NCBI RefSeq assembly: GCF_037975245.1
Contig: NC_092567.1
Location: forward strand, 26,833,544 to 26,897,543
Length of the DNA: 64,000 nt
Source of the DNA: Apostichopus japonicus
Taxonomy: Eukaryota; Echinodermata; Holothuroidea; Aspidochirotida; Stichopodidae
Direction: 5' to 3'
Shown here: positions 32,901 to 43,362 of the stretch, in pieces
How positions within the stretch are numbered: position 1 is the stretch's first letter
Layout of the letters: each line of letters opens with the position of its first letter
Translations under genes and position numbers: made by a program
The notes under the pieces: generated by a model
The model's database searches: none
Told to the model about the DNA's origin: nothing
Seen by the model: only the letters and a program-made list of their open reading frames with translations

Positions 32901-35900
32901 TATCTAAAAGCTGAAATACATTATAGAAGAGTAATCTTCCAGTTGCCCTCCATCCCTTCCCTAACAATACTGGACTCACCATTTGTAACACCCTTGTGTT
33001 GAGTCTTTCAACTGAAAGGAGTGTAGGCGGTTTTACACTATCTAACGCAACGTAGTCGCCAAGCGCATGAAGTATTTTTAAGGGAGGGCGCGAGGAACAT
33101 GAACTTATAGCATGCTCCTCATGGTGAAACATAATTGCACCTATTAGGTGAATTGAGTGTACTGTTAATGGTAGGAGAGACTAGCGTAGGTTCTTATGAC
33201 CAACTAGACCGGTTTCTGCTCTCAAACTTTATAGGAGGAGCTTCATCAGTAGTAGCCTTTGAATATTTTATATTCGGCCTGGGCGTCTCGTTTTCAAAAT
33301 GCATCTATTTTCTGTGCACAAGTTTTTATGGACTCATAGTGCAGCAATAAGAGCATCTAAAAGAGCTTCGTGTGAACCTTGAGAGTCAGCTGATTCTTCG
33401 TTAGTACGAAACCTTAAGTTAACAAGTAAATCTTTGAGATTTTGGGCCCTTTTGTAGGCTCGAATCGGTTCTTTTGGAAACAGTTTGGATAATTCCGCGT
33501 GTTGCGAGATTAAGTGCCAATGTTTCAAAAGTGCTTTTTTTTTCAAATGCGTGATTTTGATATGGGGTGTATAGGTGAGCTTGAACACAAGTGGTGGTTC
33601 CTTTTGTTTAGGTTCGGTAGTGAGGTATTGCCCACGGTTTCAAATTTTATGCCTTTCGTGGCTGAGGCAATATCCTCTTTCTTATTGTTACGGAGTAACA
33701 GTTTCTCTGTGTAAGCCTTCGGGGGATTGTATATTCCAGGGTTGCCAACTCAGATTGGAATATTTAATGTCAAACTCTCAAGTGTTTCACCAACTCTCGC
33801 CACAAGTTGTCAAGTATCGAATTCAATCAGGCATAATGGCCTATTCAAAAAGTTTTCCTCCCATATTAAGACATGGGGTTACTATGATTGCGGGGCCCCT
33901 GACATCACGGGCCCTGGGCCAGGGCCCAGTGGGCCCATGCGTTAAGATGGCCCTGGTAAGAATCAAAGCCTCTTTGTGTTCCAATGTAAACCTCATTATA
34001 GAATATATAACAGCTCACCTCATGAATATGAATAAGCTTACCTCATAATTGATATGGTTGAATTAGTCACCTTTTCCACAGTAGTATCTATAGTAAGAAT
34101 CTAAGCCTCTTTGTGTTCCAATGTAAACCTCATTATAGAATATGTAACAGCTCACCTCAATATGTAACAGCTCACCTCATGAATATGCAATAGCTCACTG
34201 CATAATTGATATGGTTAAAGTAGTCACCCTTACCACAGTAGTATCCATAGTAAGAATCAAAGCCTCTTTGTGTCGCAATGTAAGCTTTATTATAGAATAT
34301 GTAACAGCTCACCTCATGTATATGCAATATCTCACCTTATGAATATGCAATAGCTCACCTCATAATTGATATGGTTGAAGTAGTCACCTTTACCACAGTA
34401 GTATCCATAGTAAGAATTAAAGCCTCTTTGTGTTCCAATGTAAACCTCATTATAGAATATGTAACAGCGCACCTCATGAATATGCAATAGCTCACCTCAT
34501 AATTGATATGGCTGAAGTAGTCAGCCTTACCACAGTAGTATCCATAGTAAGAATTAAAGCCTCTTTGTGTTCCAATGTAAGCCTCATTATAGAATATGTA
34601 ACAGCTTACCTCATGAATATGCAATAGCTCACCTCATAATTGATATGGTTGAAGTAGTCGGCATTACCACAGTAGTATCCTTAGTAAGAATTAAAGCCTC
34701 TTTGTGTCGGAATGTAAACCTCATTATAGAATATGTAACAGCTCACCTCATGAATATGCAATAGCTCACCTCATAATTGATATGGTTAAAGTAGTCACCT
34801 TTACCACAGTAGTATCCTTAGTAAGAATTAAAGCCTCTTTGTGTTGGAATGTAAACCTCATTATAGAATATGTAACAGCTCACCTCATGAATATGCAATA
34901 GCTCACCTCATATTTGATATGGTTAAAGTAGTCACCCTTACCACAGTTGTATCCATAGTAAGATTCAAAGCCTCTTTGTGTTCCAATGTAAACCTCATTA
35001 TAGAATATGTAACAGCTCACCTCATGAATATGCAATAGCTCACCTCATAATTGATATGGTTGAAGTAGTCACCTTTACCACAGTAGTATCCATAGTAAGA
35101 ATTAAAGCCTCTTTGTGTCGGAATGTAAACCTCATTATAGAATATGTAACAGCTCACCTCATGAATATGCAATAGCTCACCTCATATTTGATATGGTTAA
35201 AGTAGTCACCCTTACCACAGTTGTATCCATAGTAAGATTCAAAGCCTCTTTGTGTTCCAATGTAAACCTCATTATAGAATATGTAACAGCTCACCTCATG
35301 AATATGCAATAGCTCACCTCATAATTGATATGGTTGAAGTAGTCACCTTTACCACAGTAGTATCCATAGTAAGAATTAAAGCCTCTTTGTGTCGGAATGT
35401 AAGCTTTATTATAGAATATGTAACAGCTCACCTCATGAATATGCAATAGCTCACCTCATAATTGATATGGTTGAAGTAGTCACCTTTACCACAGTAGTAT
35501 CCATAGTAAGAATTAAAGCCTCTTTGTGTCGGAATGTAAACCTCATTATAGAATATGTAACAGCTCACCTCATGAATATGCAATAGCTCACCTCATAATT
35601 GATATGGTTGAAGTAGTCACCTTTACCACAGTAGTATCCTTAGTAAGAATTAAAGCCTCTTTGTGTCGGAATGTAAGCTTTATTATAGAATATGTAACAG
35701 CTCACCTCATGAATATGCAATAGCTCACCTCATAATTGATATGGTTGAAGTAGTCACCTTTACCACAGTAGTATCCATAGTAAGAATTAAAGCCTCTTTG
35801 TGTCGGAATGTAAACCTCATTATAGAATATGTAACAGCTCACCTCATGAATATGCAATAGCTCACCTCATAATTGATATGGTTGAAGTAGTCACCTTTAC

Positions 35901-38900
35901 CACAGTAGTATCCATAGTAAGAATTAAAGCCTCTTTGTGTCGGAATGTAAACCTCATTATTGAATATGTAACAGCTCACCTCATGAATATGCAATAGCTC
36001 ACCTCATAATTGATATGGTTGAAGTAGTCACCTTTACCACAGTAGTATCCATAGTAAGAATCAAAGCCTCTTTGTGTCGGAATGTAAGCTTTATTATAGA
36101 ATCCAAGATGCCACTGATGATGTAAAGAAGAAAAAAGCCCCCCAAAAAATAATAAACAAAAGTGGGAAAATTTTTCGAAATTTTTTAAACCCAAACAAAA
36201 CAGTAGTAAAGGGGTCAATTTATGCAAGAGAATCCACTAAAATAAACTACAAAGAAATCCTAAAAAGAGGTTCTCAGTATTGGCTCTGAATTTTTAACAT
36301 TTACAATATAAATGAAAACTTTATATGAGAGAAATTCTGACTCAAATTACTCCATAACTTTGAAGAGGATTCAATTAGCCAATTAAATGATTCCACAAGG
36401 GAAACAATTAAAATGTTGTCATGAAACCTTTATCTTGTTTCAACATGAATGTGGTCATTTAACTCAATCTGTCTAATTTCTGACATATTTAAGGCAATAT
36501 TGATGACTTTTTGTGAGAGAGAAAATAAATGTCTGCAAAACAAGAAAGAAACAATTTCTAAATGATATTAAAAAGAATAAACTGGATGATTTCATGCATT
36601 TCATTTCTCAATTCAGAAAAAGTGAGATTAATACTGCCTACTAAACATGACCTGCTTGTGTACCATACATATTTCTCAATCTAGATAAAGTGAGATTAAT
36701 ACTGCCTACTACACATGACCTGCTTGTTAGTGTACCATACATATTTCTCAATTCAGAAAAAGTGAGAATAATACTGACTACTAGACTTGACCTGCTTGTT
36801 AGTGTACAATACATATTTCTCAATTCAGAAAAAGTGAGATGAATACTGCCTACTAGACTTGAGCTGCTTGTTAGTGTACCATACATATTTCTCAATCTAG
36901 ATAAAGTGAGATTAATACTGCCTACTACACAAGACCTGCTTGTTAGTGTACCATACATATTTCTGAATCTAGATAGAGTGAGATTAATACTGCCTACTAG
37001 GCTTGAGCTGCTTGTTAGTGTACCATACATATTTCTCAATCTAGATAAAGTGAGATTAATACTGACTACTAGACTTGACCTGCTTGTTAGTGTACAATAC
37101 ATATTTCTCAATCCAGATAAAGTGAGATTAATACTGCCTACTACACATGACCTGCTTGTTAGTGTACCATACATATTTCTCAATTCAGAAAAAGTGAGAT
37201 TAATACTGCCTACTACACATGACCTGCTTGTTAGTGTACCATACATATTTCTCAATCTAGATAAAGTGAGATTAATACTGCCTACTAGGCTTGAGCTGCT
37301 TGTTAGTGTACCATACATATTTCTCAATTCAGAAAAAGTGAGATTAATATTGCCTACTAGACTTGAGCTGCTTGTTAGTGTACCATACATATTTCTCAAT
37401 CTAGATAAAGTGAGATTAATACTGCCTACTACACATGACCTGCTTGTTAGTGTACAATACATATTTCTCAATTCAGAAAAAGTGAGATTAATACTGCCTA
37501 CTACACAAGACCTGCTTGTTAGTGTACCATACATATTTCTCAATCTAGATAAAGTGAGATTAATACTGCCTACTAGGCTTGAGCTGCTTGTTAGTGTACC
37601 ATACATATTTCTCAATTCAGAAAAAGTGAGATTAATACTGCCTACTAGACTTGAGCTGCTTGTTAGTGTACCATACATATTTCTCAATCTAGATAAAGTG
37701 AGATTAATACTGCCTACTACACATGACCTGCTTGTTAGTGTACAATACATATTTCTCAATTCAGAAAAAGTGAGATTAATACTGCCTACTACACAAGACC
37801 TGCTTGTTAGTGTACCATACATATTTCTCAATCTAGATAAAGTGAGATTAATACTGCCTACTAGGCTTGAGCTGCTTGTTAGTGTACCATACATATTTCT
37901 CAATTCAGAAAAAGTGAGATTAATACTGCCTACTAGACTTGAGCTGCTTGTTAGTGTACCATACATATTTCTCAATCTAGATAAAGTGAGATTAATACTG
38001 CCTACTACACATGACCTGCTTGTTAGTGTACCATACATATTTCTCAATTCAGAAAAAGTGAGATTAATACTGCCTACTAGGCTTGCGCTGCTTTTTAGTG
38101 TACCATACATATTTCTCAATCTAGATAAAGTGAGATTAATACTGCCTACTAGGCTTGAGCTGCTTGTTAGTGTACCATACATATTTCTCAATCTAGATAA
38201 AGTGAGATTAATACTGCCTACTAGACTTGACCTGCTTGTTAGTGTACCATACATATTTCTCAATCTAGATAAAGTGAGATTAATACTGCCTACTACACAT
38301 GACCTGCTTGTTAGTGTACCATACATATTTCTCAATTCAGAAAAAGTGAGATTAATACTGCCTACTAGGCTTGAGCTGCTTGTTAGTGTACCATACATAT
38401 TTCTCAATCTTGATAAAGTGAGATTAATACTGCCTACTACACATGACCTGCTTGTTAGTGTACCATACATATTTCTCAATCTAGATAAAGTGAGATTAAT
38501 ACTGCCTACTACACATGACTTGCTTGTTAGTGTACCATACATATTTCTCAGTTCAGAAAAAGTGAGATTAATACTGCCTACTACACATGACCTGCTTGTT
38601 AGTGTACCATACATATTTCTCAATCTAGATAAAGTGAGATTAATACTGCCTACTAGGCTTGAGCTGCTTGTTAGTGTACCATACATATTTCTCAATCTAG
38701 ATAAAGTGAGATTAATACTGCCTACTAGGCTTGAGCTGCTTGTTAGTGTACCATACATATTTCTCAATCTTGATAAAGTGAGATTAATACTGCCTACTAA
38801 ACATGACCTGCTTGTGTACCATACATATTTCTCAATCTAGATAAAGTGAGATTAATACTGCCTACTAGGCTTGAGCTGCTTGTTAGTGTACCATACATAT

Positions 38901-41900
38901 TTCTCAATCTTGATAAAGTGAGATTAATACTGCCTACTACACATGACTTGCTTGTTAGTGTACCATACATATTTCTCAATTCAGAAAAAGTGAGATTAAT
39001 ACTGCCTACTAGGCTTGAGCTGCTTGTTAGTGTACCATACATATTTCTCAATCTTGATAAAGTGAGATTAATACTGCCTACTACACATGACTTGCTTGTT
39101 AGTGTACCATACATATTTCTGGTTTCAGTTGTTTTCCGCATACGTTACTTTCCGCTGATTACTTTCCGCTGAAAAAATTCTTCTGCGGAAAACACCGATT
39201 TTTCACTTGCCTGTACACTATATTTTTCCGCAATTTTGAGATACCAAATTCAGGCAGGATGATTAAAATAACATGAGAAAGTATCAAAGAACGTCGATCA
39301 AGGATGGTTAGACTGAGTTCATGTCAGAATAGTTAAGCTGCTTATAATTTAGAGGAGGCTTGGGGTGTTCGTAATTACGAATTATTAAAGAAGCATATAA
39401 TACTGGGCAAAGGGACGCCCGCGTTATGAAGGATTGAGTATCTAATTAAGTATTAAATATTCGGCCCGCGTAATGATGGTTTAACAAAAAAGGTGTAAAA
39501 GGCGGTATCTTTGATTTTCGCTGGAAATAAAATGGCTGTATAAGTAAGCCTTACAGCCTAAGCTACAAGTACAACCTTAGCTACTGTATCCTAAATCTAG
39601 TCTCGAAGCTACATTTTATCCTGTTACAGTCAAATCCTATCTTATCCATCTTCCTAAATCCCTCCATGTGCCTAATAATTTCAGTAAGTCATTCTGTTCC
39701 TCCCAAAAAGAAACGGTACTTTCCGTTGAAAAAAACGTTGTTTTCCGCTGACAAATTTGTTTGCGGAAAACAACGTTTTGTTTCAGCGGAAAGTAACGTG
39801 TGCGGAAAACAACGGTACCCCATATTTCTCAGTTCAGAAAAAGTGAGATTAATACTGCCTACTACACATGACCTGCTTGTTAGTGTACCATACATATTTC
39901 TCAATCTAGATAAAGTGAGATTAATACTGCCTACTACACATGACTTGCTTGTTAGTGTACCATACATATTTCTCAATCTAGATAAAGTGAGATTAATACT
40001 GCCTACTACACATGACTTGCTTGTTAGTGTACCATACATATTTCTCAGTTCAGAAAAAGTGAGATTAATACTGCCTACTACACATGACCTGCTTGTTAGT
40101 GTACCATACATATTTCTCAATCTAGATAAAGTGAGATTAATACTGCCTACTACACATGACTTGCTTGTTAGTGTACCATACATATTTCTCAATTCAGAAA
40201 AAGTGAGATTAATACTGCCCATTACACAAGACCTGCTTGTTAGTGTACCATACATATTTCTCAATCTTGATCAAGTGAGATTTGGTTGCTTTTTTACCCT
40301 TTGTTCAAAACAAAGTCTCTGTTTGTTCTTGCTGAGCATTTATTGAGAAGCCCTGGCATAAGATGTTACATGAGTAGTCACATCAATTCAGCCTGTTTTC
40401 AGCAAAATTTCATGCATCTTCTAAATCTATTACAATAAGTAAATTAACAGCAGAAAGCAGGCAGGATGGTTATAAAAAAATTTGAAAGGAGCAAAGGAAG
40501 TGTTGCAGTTTAAGTATGGAAATGCTGAAGCAGAAACTGTTTAACCTCATAACAGGCATGTAGAATGACAAACAATGATACCTTGCCAACTGCATGGGTC
40601 GTGTAACCTAATTGTCTCAATTTTTCTGGTAACATGGTGAAGTTCAGAGGAACCCCATAGGGTCTCGATGCACCTATTGTGAGTGTCTGCATACCTGTCA
40701 ACAGGGTTATCAAAAAGCAACATGATATTAAAAGTGCACCCCCTTCTTCCAGATATAATACCTTTCCGACTGCATGTGTCTTGTAACCCAACTGTCTTAG
40801 TTTTTCTGGTAACATGGTGAAGTTGAGGGGTACTCCATAGGGGTGAGTTGCAATGATGACACCAGTCTGCAAACCTGTCGACAGGATTTATCAAAATACA
40901 AGGGCAGGTTCACCATGTTAAGATTACTTGATCCTATAATTTCCCAATGGCATCTCTTAAGCCAGTTGTCTCAACTTTACAGTTAGCATGGAGAAATGAG
41001 TAACATTGTATCAGTCTACACCTCTGTCACCAGGCAAGGTGTATCACCAATTTATTATGCAGCAAACACAGTGTTCTTTCATCACCAATTTGCAATTATC
41101 GTTATACCTTTCCGACTGCATGCGTCTTGTAACCCAATTGTCTTAGTTTCACTGGTAACATGGTGGAGTTGAGCGGGACTCCATACGGCTCAGTTGCTTC
41201 GATGGTATCGGTCTGCATACCTGTCAATAGCGTATTTTAAATGTAAATATCGCTCCTGACTTTGAAAACTTGGCAAGTTTGGGGGAATGTGACCATGACA
41301 ATGCCCTCTTGACCAATGATTTAAATCAGAAACAAATTTTGACCTGCAATATCATTTAAATGTTCAAGTATGGAATCACCAAACAAAAGCCATTTCACCT
41401 TTAAACTGAGGCTCTAAAAGATATGTAACAAACAAGAACTAGATAGAAGGATACCTCTATACACAATTAAAAGAAGTCCCCACTAAAACCTGTACCTGTA
41501 TGTATGGCATATCTACCAGTGAGCAGAGCACTTCGAGTTGGTGTGCAAATTGGTAACACATAATAGTTGAACAAAATCACACCATCAAGGGCAAGCTTGT
41601 CCATATTTGGTGTCAATATTTGAGGAGAGCCATGAAAGCTTACATCATTCCAACCCTGAAAAATAAAGAAAAACAAAATAATTTTCATGAATAAATGTCT
41701 AAGAACTTTCTAACACACCAGACAAACATTGTACATTCATCCATGAACAAACTATGCAGGTGTACAAATTGAGGCTCTGTGACATTAATATCCACGGCCC
41801 TAACCTGGATATAGGGGCTCCAGTGAACGGATGCTATAGAGTGGCAAGCTTACCTTGGCATATGTACCAAGTTTCTGAACTTACCAAATCATCGGCTACA

Positions 41901-41998
41901 ATCACAACCACGTGAGGCTGACTGAAGGCCACAACACCAGAAACCACTGACAGAAAAAACACCACAGAAAAATGGACGAGTTGAACAGAGGTCACCAT
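26940..41998 (-). CDS. arylsulfatase (arylsulfatase B-like), complete, 10 coding exons with triplicated exon 3
   Basis: Secreted or lysosomal enzyme that hydrolyses sulfate esters; in ARSB, of sulfated glycosaminoglycans. Exons in coding order: 41885-41998, 41496-41655, one of three exon-3 copies (41108-41220, 40762-40874 or 40582-40694), 36003-36113, 31871-31996, 31008-31134, 30175-30526, 29109-29260, 28604-28753, 26940-27067. Phases agree and give 510 residues (ARSB is about 530). The start at 41998 lies just inside an exon with acceptor TTTCATACAG and begins a signal peptide (about 1-26). Active-site features: DD at 36-37; CTPTR at 75-79, with Cys75 the formylglycine precursor; GK then WHLG at 128-133 (Lys129, His131); AHQAVH with His220; TTDNGG with Asp283 and Asn284; [10 protein letters not shown] with Lys305. 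The C-terminus reads GGNWIPWT. The exon-5 acceptor (AAAG at 31997) was chosen because it keeps phase; the stronger-looking CACAG 14 bases further in does not. Conserved introns and full catalytic residues indicate a working gene. Confidence 0.93.
27068..28603. other. arylsulfatase intron 9, with a dispersed repeat carrying nuclear-receptor-like DR1 sites
   Basis: This intron holds at about 28010-28380 a repeat with recurring GACTTTGACCTC and TGACCTTTGACCTC phrases and the phrase CTAAGTATGAAGTTCAAG, repeated in part as CTAGTATGAACTTAATCCA. TGACCTTTGACCTC near 28188 is the complement of AGGTCA-A-AGGTCA, a DR1 site. The rest is AT-rich with no gene. Confidence 0.55.
28856..29028. repeat. (CCCTT)n pentanucleotide microsatellite
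   Basis: About 34 units in arylsulfatase intron 8, with a few CCCCT variants at the right end. Open frames through it on either strand are low-complexity artefacts. Confidence 0.95.
29261..30090. other. arylsulfatase intron 7, with possible antisense LINE remnant
   Basis: AT-rich intron. Around 29800-29990 the sequence contains fragments such as GTCGTCGGCATACATCATATA and AACACTGAACCCTGGCGGACA, wording typical of antisense LINE reverse transcriptase (YADD and PQGSVLGP regions). Too short and broken to classify. Confidence 0.35.
30091..30159. repeat. 11-bp palindromic tandem repeat next to the exon 7 donor
   Basis: Six units of AGGATTATCCT, a perfect palindrome around a central T, lie about 15 bases inside arylsulfatase intron 7 (donor at 30174). 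Confidence 0.85.
31212..31540. repeat. 49-bp minisatellite in arylsulfatase intron 5
   Basis: About 6.7 units spaced 49 bp apart (starts near 31213, 31262, 31311, 31360, 31409, 31458, 31507). Each contains GGAAGGCAGAATGGGTGAAA and GGATGGACGAAGGTGGTGT. Confidence 0.92.
32017..32300. repeat. tandem duplication of about 137 bp in arylsulfatase intron 4
   Basis: CATGAATATGCAACAGCAAT starts at 32017 and 32154, and the first part (CATGAATATGCAAC) again at 32286. Intervening sequence (TAAACCAAACTAAACTGTCAG) is nearly identical between copies. The motif CATGAATATGCAA and the 137-bp spacing are shared with the exon-derived array further right. Confidence 0.8.
32322..32515. mobile_element. fold-back MITE, copy 2
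   Basis: Similar to 7392-7592 along its length: CTAATGTTCATACC, TATCGTGCTTCA, CTTGAACTGACAGTA, GACCTTTATCGAATAGAAA and CATACTGTCAGTACA correspond to positions in copy 1. The ends are less well preserved. Confidence 0.55.
32706..33955. mobile_element. hAT-like DNA transposon, non-autonomous, 1250 bp
   Basis: Terminal inverted repeats CAGGGCCGTCTTAA and TTAAGATGGCCCTG are flanked by the 8-bp duplication GTAAGAAT (32698-32705 and 33956-33963). Subterminal GGGCCCTGGGCC sequences follow on both sides. TIRs starting CAG and 8-bp duplications are characteristic of the hAT superfamily. No transposase domain was recognised; the interior includes a Penelope-like fragment. Confidence 0.88.
33100..33620 (-). 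pseudogene. Penelope-like element reverse transcriptase, C-terminal fragment
   Basis: On the minus strand a frame reads [17 protein letters not shown], then [28 protein letters not shown]. The pattern of a lone HW, FP.EP and a Y/F-KR-..NL.DLLV phrase is typical of the end of Penelope-like reverse transcriptases. Further along, [17 protein letters not shown] sequence precedes the edge. It lies inside the hAT-like element, so it was either carried by it or inserted into it. Confidence 0.55.
36114..36602. other. arylsulfatase intron 3, unique part beside exon 4
   Basis: AT-rich intron sequence; on the minus strand the exon 4 acceptor is TTTACATCATCAG at about 36114. No other feature recognised. 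Confidence 0.6.
36603..39120. repeat. 72-bp minisatellite, about 35 units, open on both strands
   Basis: The unit contains AAGTGAGATTAATACTGCCT, a variable ACTA(CACA/GGCT)TGA segment, TGCTTGTTAGTGTACCATAC and ATATTTCTCAAT(CTAG/TCAG)A. As 72 is divisible by 3, both strands stay open for hundreds of codons (24-residue repeats). A four-unit pattern recurs every 288 bp, for example the CTACACAAGACC variant at 37501 and 37789. Four-base deletions at about 36653 and 38811 break the frame. It lies in intron 3 of the arylsulfatase and is judged non-coding. Confidence 0.93.
39121..39821. mobile_element. non-autonomous DNA transposon, 701 bp, 8-bp target duplication
   Basis: It interrupts the 72-bp array and is flanked by the 8-bp duplication ATATTTCT (39113-39120 and 39822-39829). 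Inverted ends share GTTGTTTTCCGCA(T/C)ACG and TTACTTTCCGCTGA, with extra subterminal TTTTCCGC and TTTCCGCTGA motifs in both orientations. There is no coding sequence. An 8-bp duplication suits hAT or P-type elements, but the ends do not show a typical CAG start. Confidence 0.85.
39822..40290. repeat. 72-bp minisatellite, distal segment, about six units
   Basis: Continuation of the 36603-39120 array beyond the transposon, with the same unit. It ends in diverged sequence at ATCAAGTGAGATTTGG. Confidence 0.92.
40582..40694 (-). CDS. arylsulfatase exon 3, copy C
   Basis: Also 113 bp with the same phases; acceptor CCTGTTGACAG, donor AAG|GTATCATTG. It encodes [10 protein letters not shown], then [20 protein letters not shown] and TTHAVGK. 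Its acceptor region resembles that of copy B (TTTTGATAA then CCTGT), so the duplicated segment included intron sequence. Confidence 0.9.
40762..40874 (-). CDS. arylsulfatase exon 3, copy B
   Basis: Also 113 bp with the same phases; acceptor CCTGTCGACAG, donor AAG|GTATTATATC. It encodes [10 protein letters not shown], then [20 protein letters not shown] and KTHAVGK. It differs from copy A mainly in the seven residues before PYGVPL. Only 67 bp separate it from copy C. Confidence 0.9.
41108..41220 (-). CDS. arylsulfatase exon 3, copy A
   Basis: A 113-bp exon entered in phase 1 and left in phase 0, with acceptor TATTGACAG and donor AAG|GTATAAC. It encodes [10 protein letters not shown], then [20 protein letters not shown] and KTHAVGK. 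It aligns with the ARSB stretch between the formylglycine motif and WHLG, and ends with the active-site lysine. It is the copy nearest exon 2. Confidence 0.9.
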
Positions 41999-42049
41999 CT
42001 TGCTTCCAATATATCCGCTGTATGAAAGAACACAGAACAATAACATCAT

Positions 42050-43362
42050 GAAGGTGATACAAAGGAAATAAGGTAACTCATTAGAACTATGATACTTTTA
42101 CGACGTTGAGTCCTCATGGAAGACTCTAGCTTGTGTAAGGTTCTGAGAATAGTTCTTGTCATCCGTTTTGCTGCCGCATTCTTGCACTTTTATTGGATAG
42201 TAGATTAAACTGCAGAATGAAAGATACCATCACCCCTATAAATGATATGGTAGACCACAGCAATGTGAGACTGAGTTGTGTTAGCCACTGACTACCTATA
42301 TGAGCTCTCTCTGGAGTCGCTAATACTTACTAACCCTGAACATCTGATTCATTTAACAACATTCTCACCTCACTAGTGACTAATCTGCATACATGCAGCT
42401 AGAATGATCTCTGCATACAATAGCACATGACTTGAGATAACCAATCAAGCATACTGTACGTCTCATTCATCTTGGTAGCAATTCAGTTCAATTCAAATTG
42501 ATTTCCTAACATGTACACAGCAATGAATCAATACAGATGTCTGGTACCCAAACATAACTCAAGTACACATATGATGGATACTGTATATACTACAGAAAAC
42601 AAAGGTTGTTTAGCAAATTAGTGACCACAGTAAAATGTAAAATTCCTGATTACAAGGAACGAGACAACTTTTTTGGGACAAATCACAAATTGCCATTGAT
42701 TCTTCATTTGAAATAACAGGGCACACAGTAAGTTTTCAGCTTCAAAATGGCACCAAGGCAATCTTCGAACATTTAAAGGCCAGAAGACATTTTGCCAAAA
42801 GCACTTGTGAAAGTACTCACAGACGACATAAACCAGGAACGATTCCCGAGTTTGTTTGTCAATACATGTATACATGTATACTACTACTACTTTATAGTAG
42901 TTTTCTACAGTATAGGCAACAACCTTGCTTTTACCCCAACAAATAATATTTTTGAAAGTAAGTTAACTTTTTATATCTACTTGGTATTTCTTGGATTTTT
43001 GTTTTCTTCAATATTTGAAAGTATTTCTTGGTTTTTTTTTTCTTCAATATTTTTAAGTATTTCTTGGTATATTTCTACAACAATCCATTTGGTTTCAAAT
43101 GACTTTATCAGACATGAAACTGGTTACATTGTAATATGACAAAACAATTACAACCATTATCCTGATATTGAAATACTTTTGAGCACTAGCAGGTAAGTGT
43201 AGATCTATGCCATAAACTCCATAAAGATGTTCAACTTAATGTATTTTGGAATATTTTGAGCCAAAAATTTCATTAAAGGCCAATACTGGCTACATATTGG
43301 CCATGACAGTGTAACATGTTAGAGGGGCAAACTGGTCTGATCGTGGACGAACAAGCTGTCAT
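42050..43362. other. upstream region of the arylsulfatase; no gene recognised
   Basis: On the minus strand the acceptor TTTCATACAG at about 42019 shows that at least one leader exon lies further right, but it could not be located. The rest is AT-rich with a short TACATGTATA palindrome near 42870 and no recognisable coding sequence. Confidence 0.45.

Larger units (their letters stand above)
32600..36002 (-). repeat. 137-bp array of amplified partial exon 4 plus splice donor (about 15 extra copies)
   Basis: Each unit on the minus strand holds the last three quarters of arylsulfatase exon 4 (coding for YIPTQRGF, (D/N)SYYGYYCGK and (G/A)DYFNHINYE), the donor GAG|GTGAGC, and about 45 bp of intron. 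Unit starts are spaced 137 bp from 34430 to 35938; units left of that are longer or irregular. All units lack the exon start (acceptor and WHLG) and so look like pseudo-exons, not whole exons. The true exon 4 (36003-36113) is the rightmost copy. One unit is split by the hAT-like insertion at 32706-33955. Confidence 0.9.

Noticed and set aside
34430-35997. Possible series of alternative exon 4 copies
   Set aside because: Units have donors but no acceptor and no WHLG with the active-site histidine, so they cannot replace exon 4 as whole exons.
36641-38840. 708- and 644-codon open frames on opposite strands
   Set aside because: Both come from one 72-bp repeat whose length is a multiple of three. 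The location is intron 3 of the arylsulfatase, and four-base deletions end the frames. Kept only as a low-priority finding.
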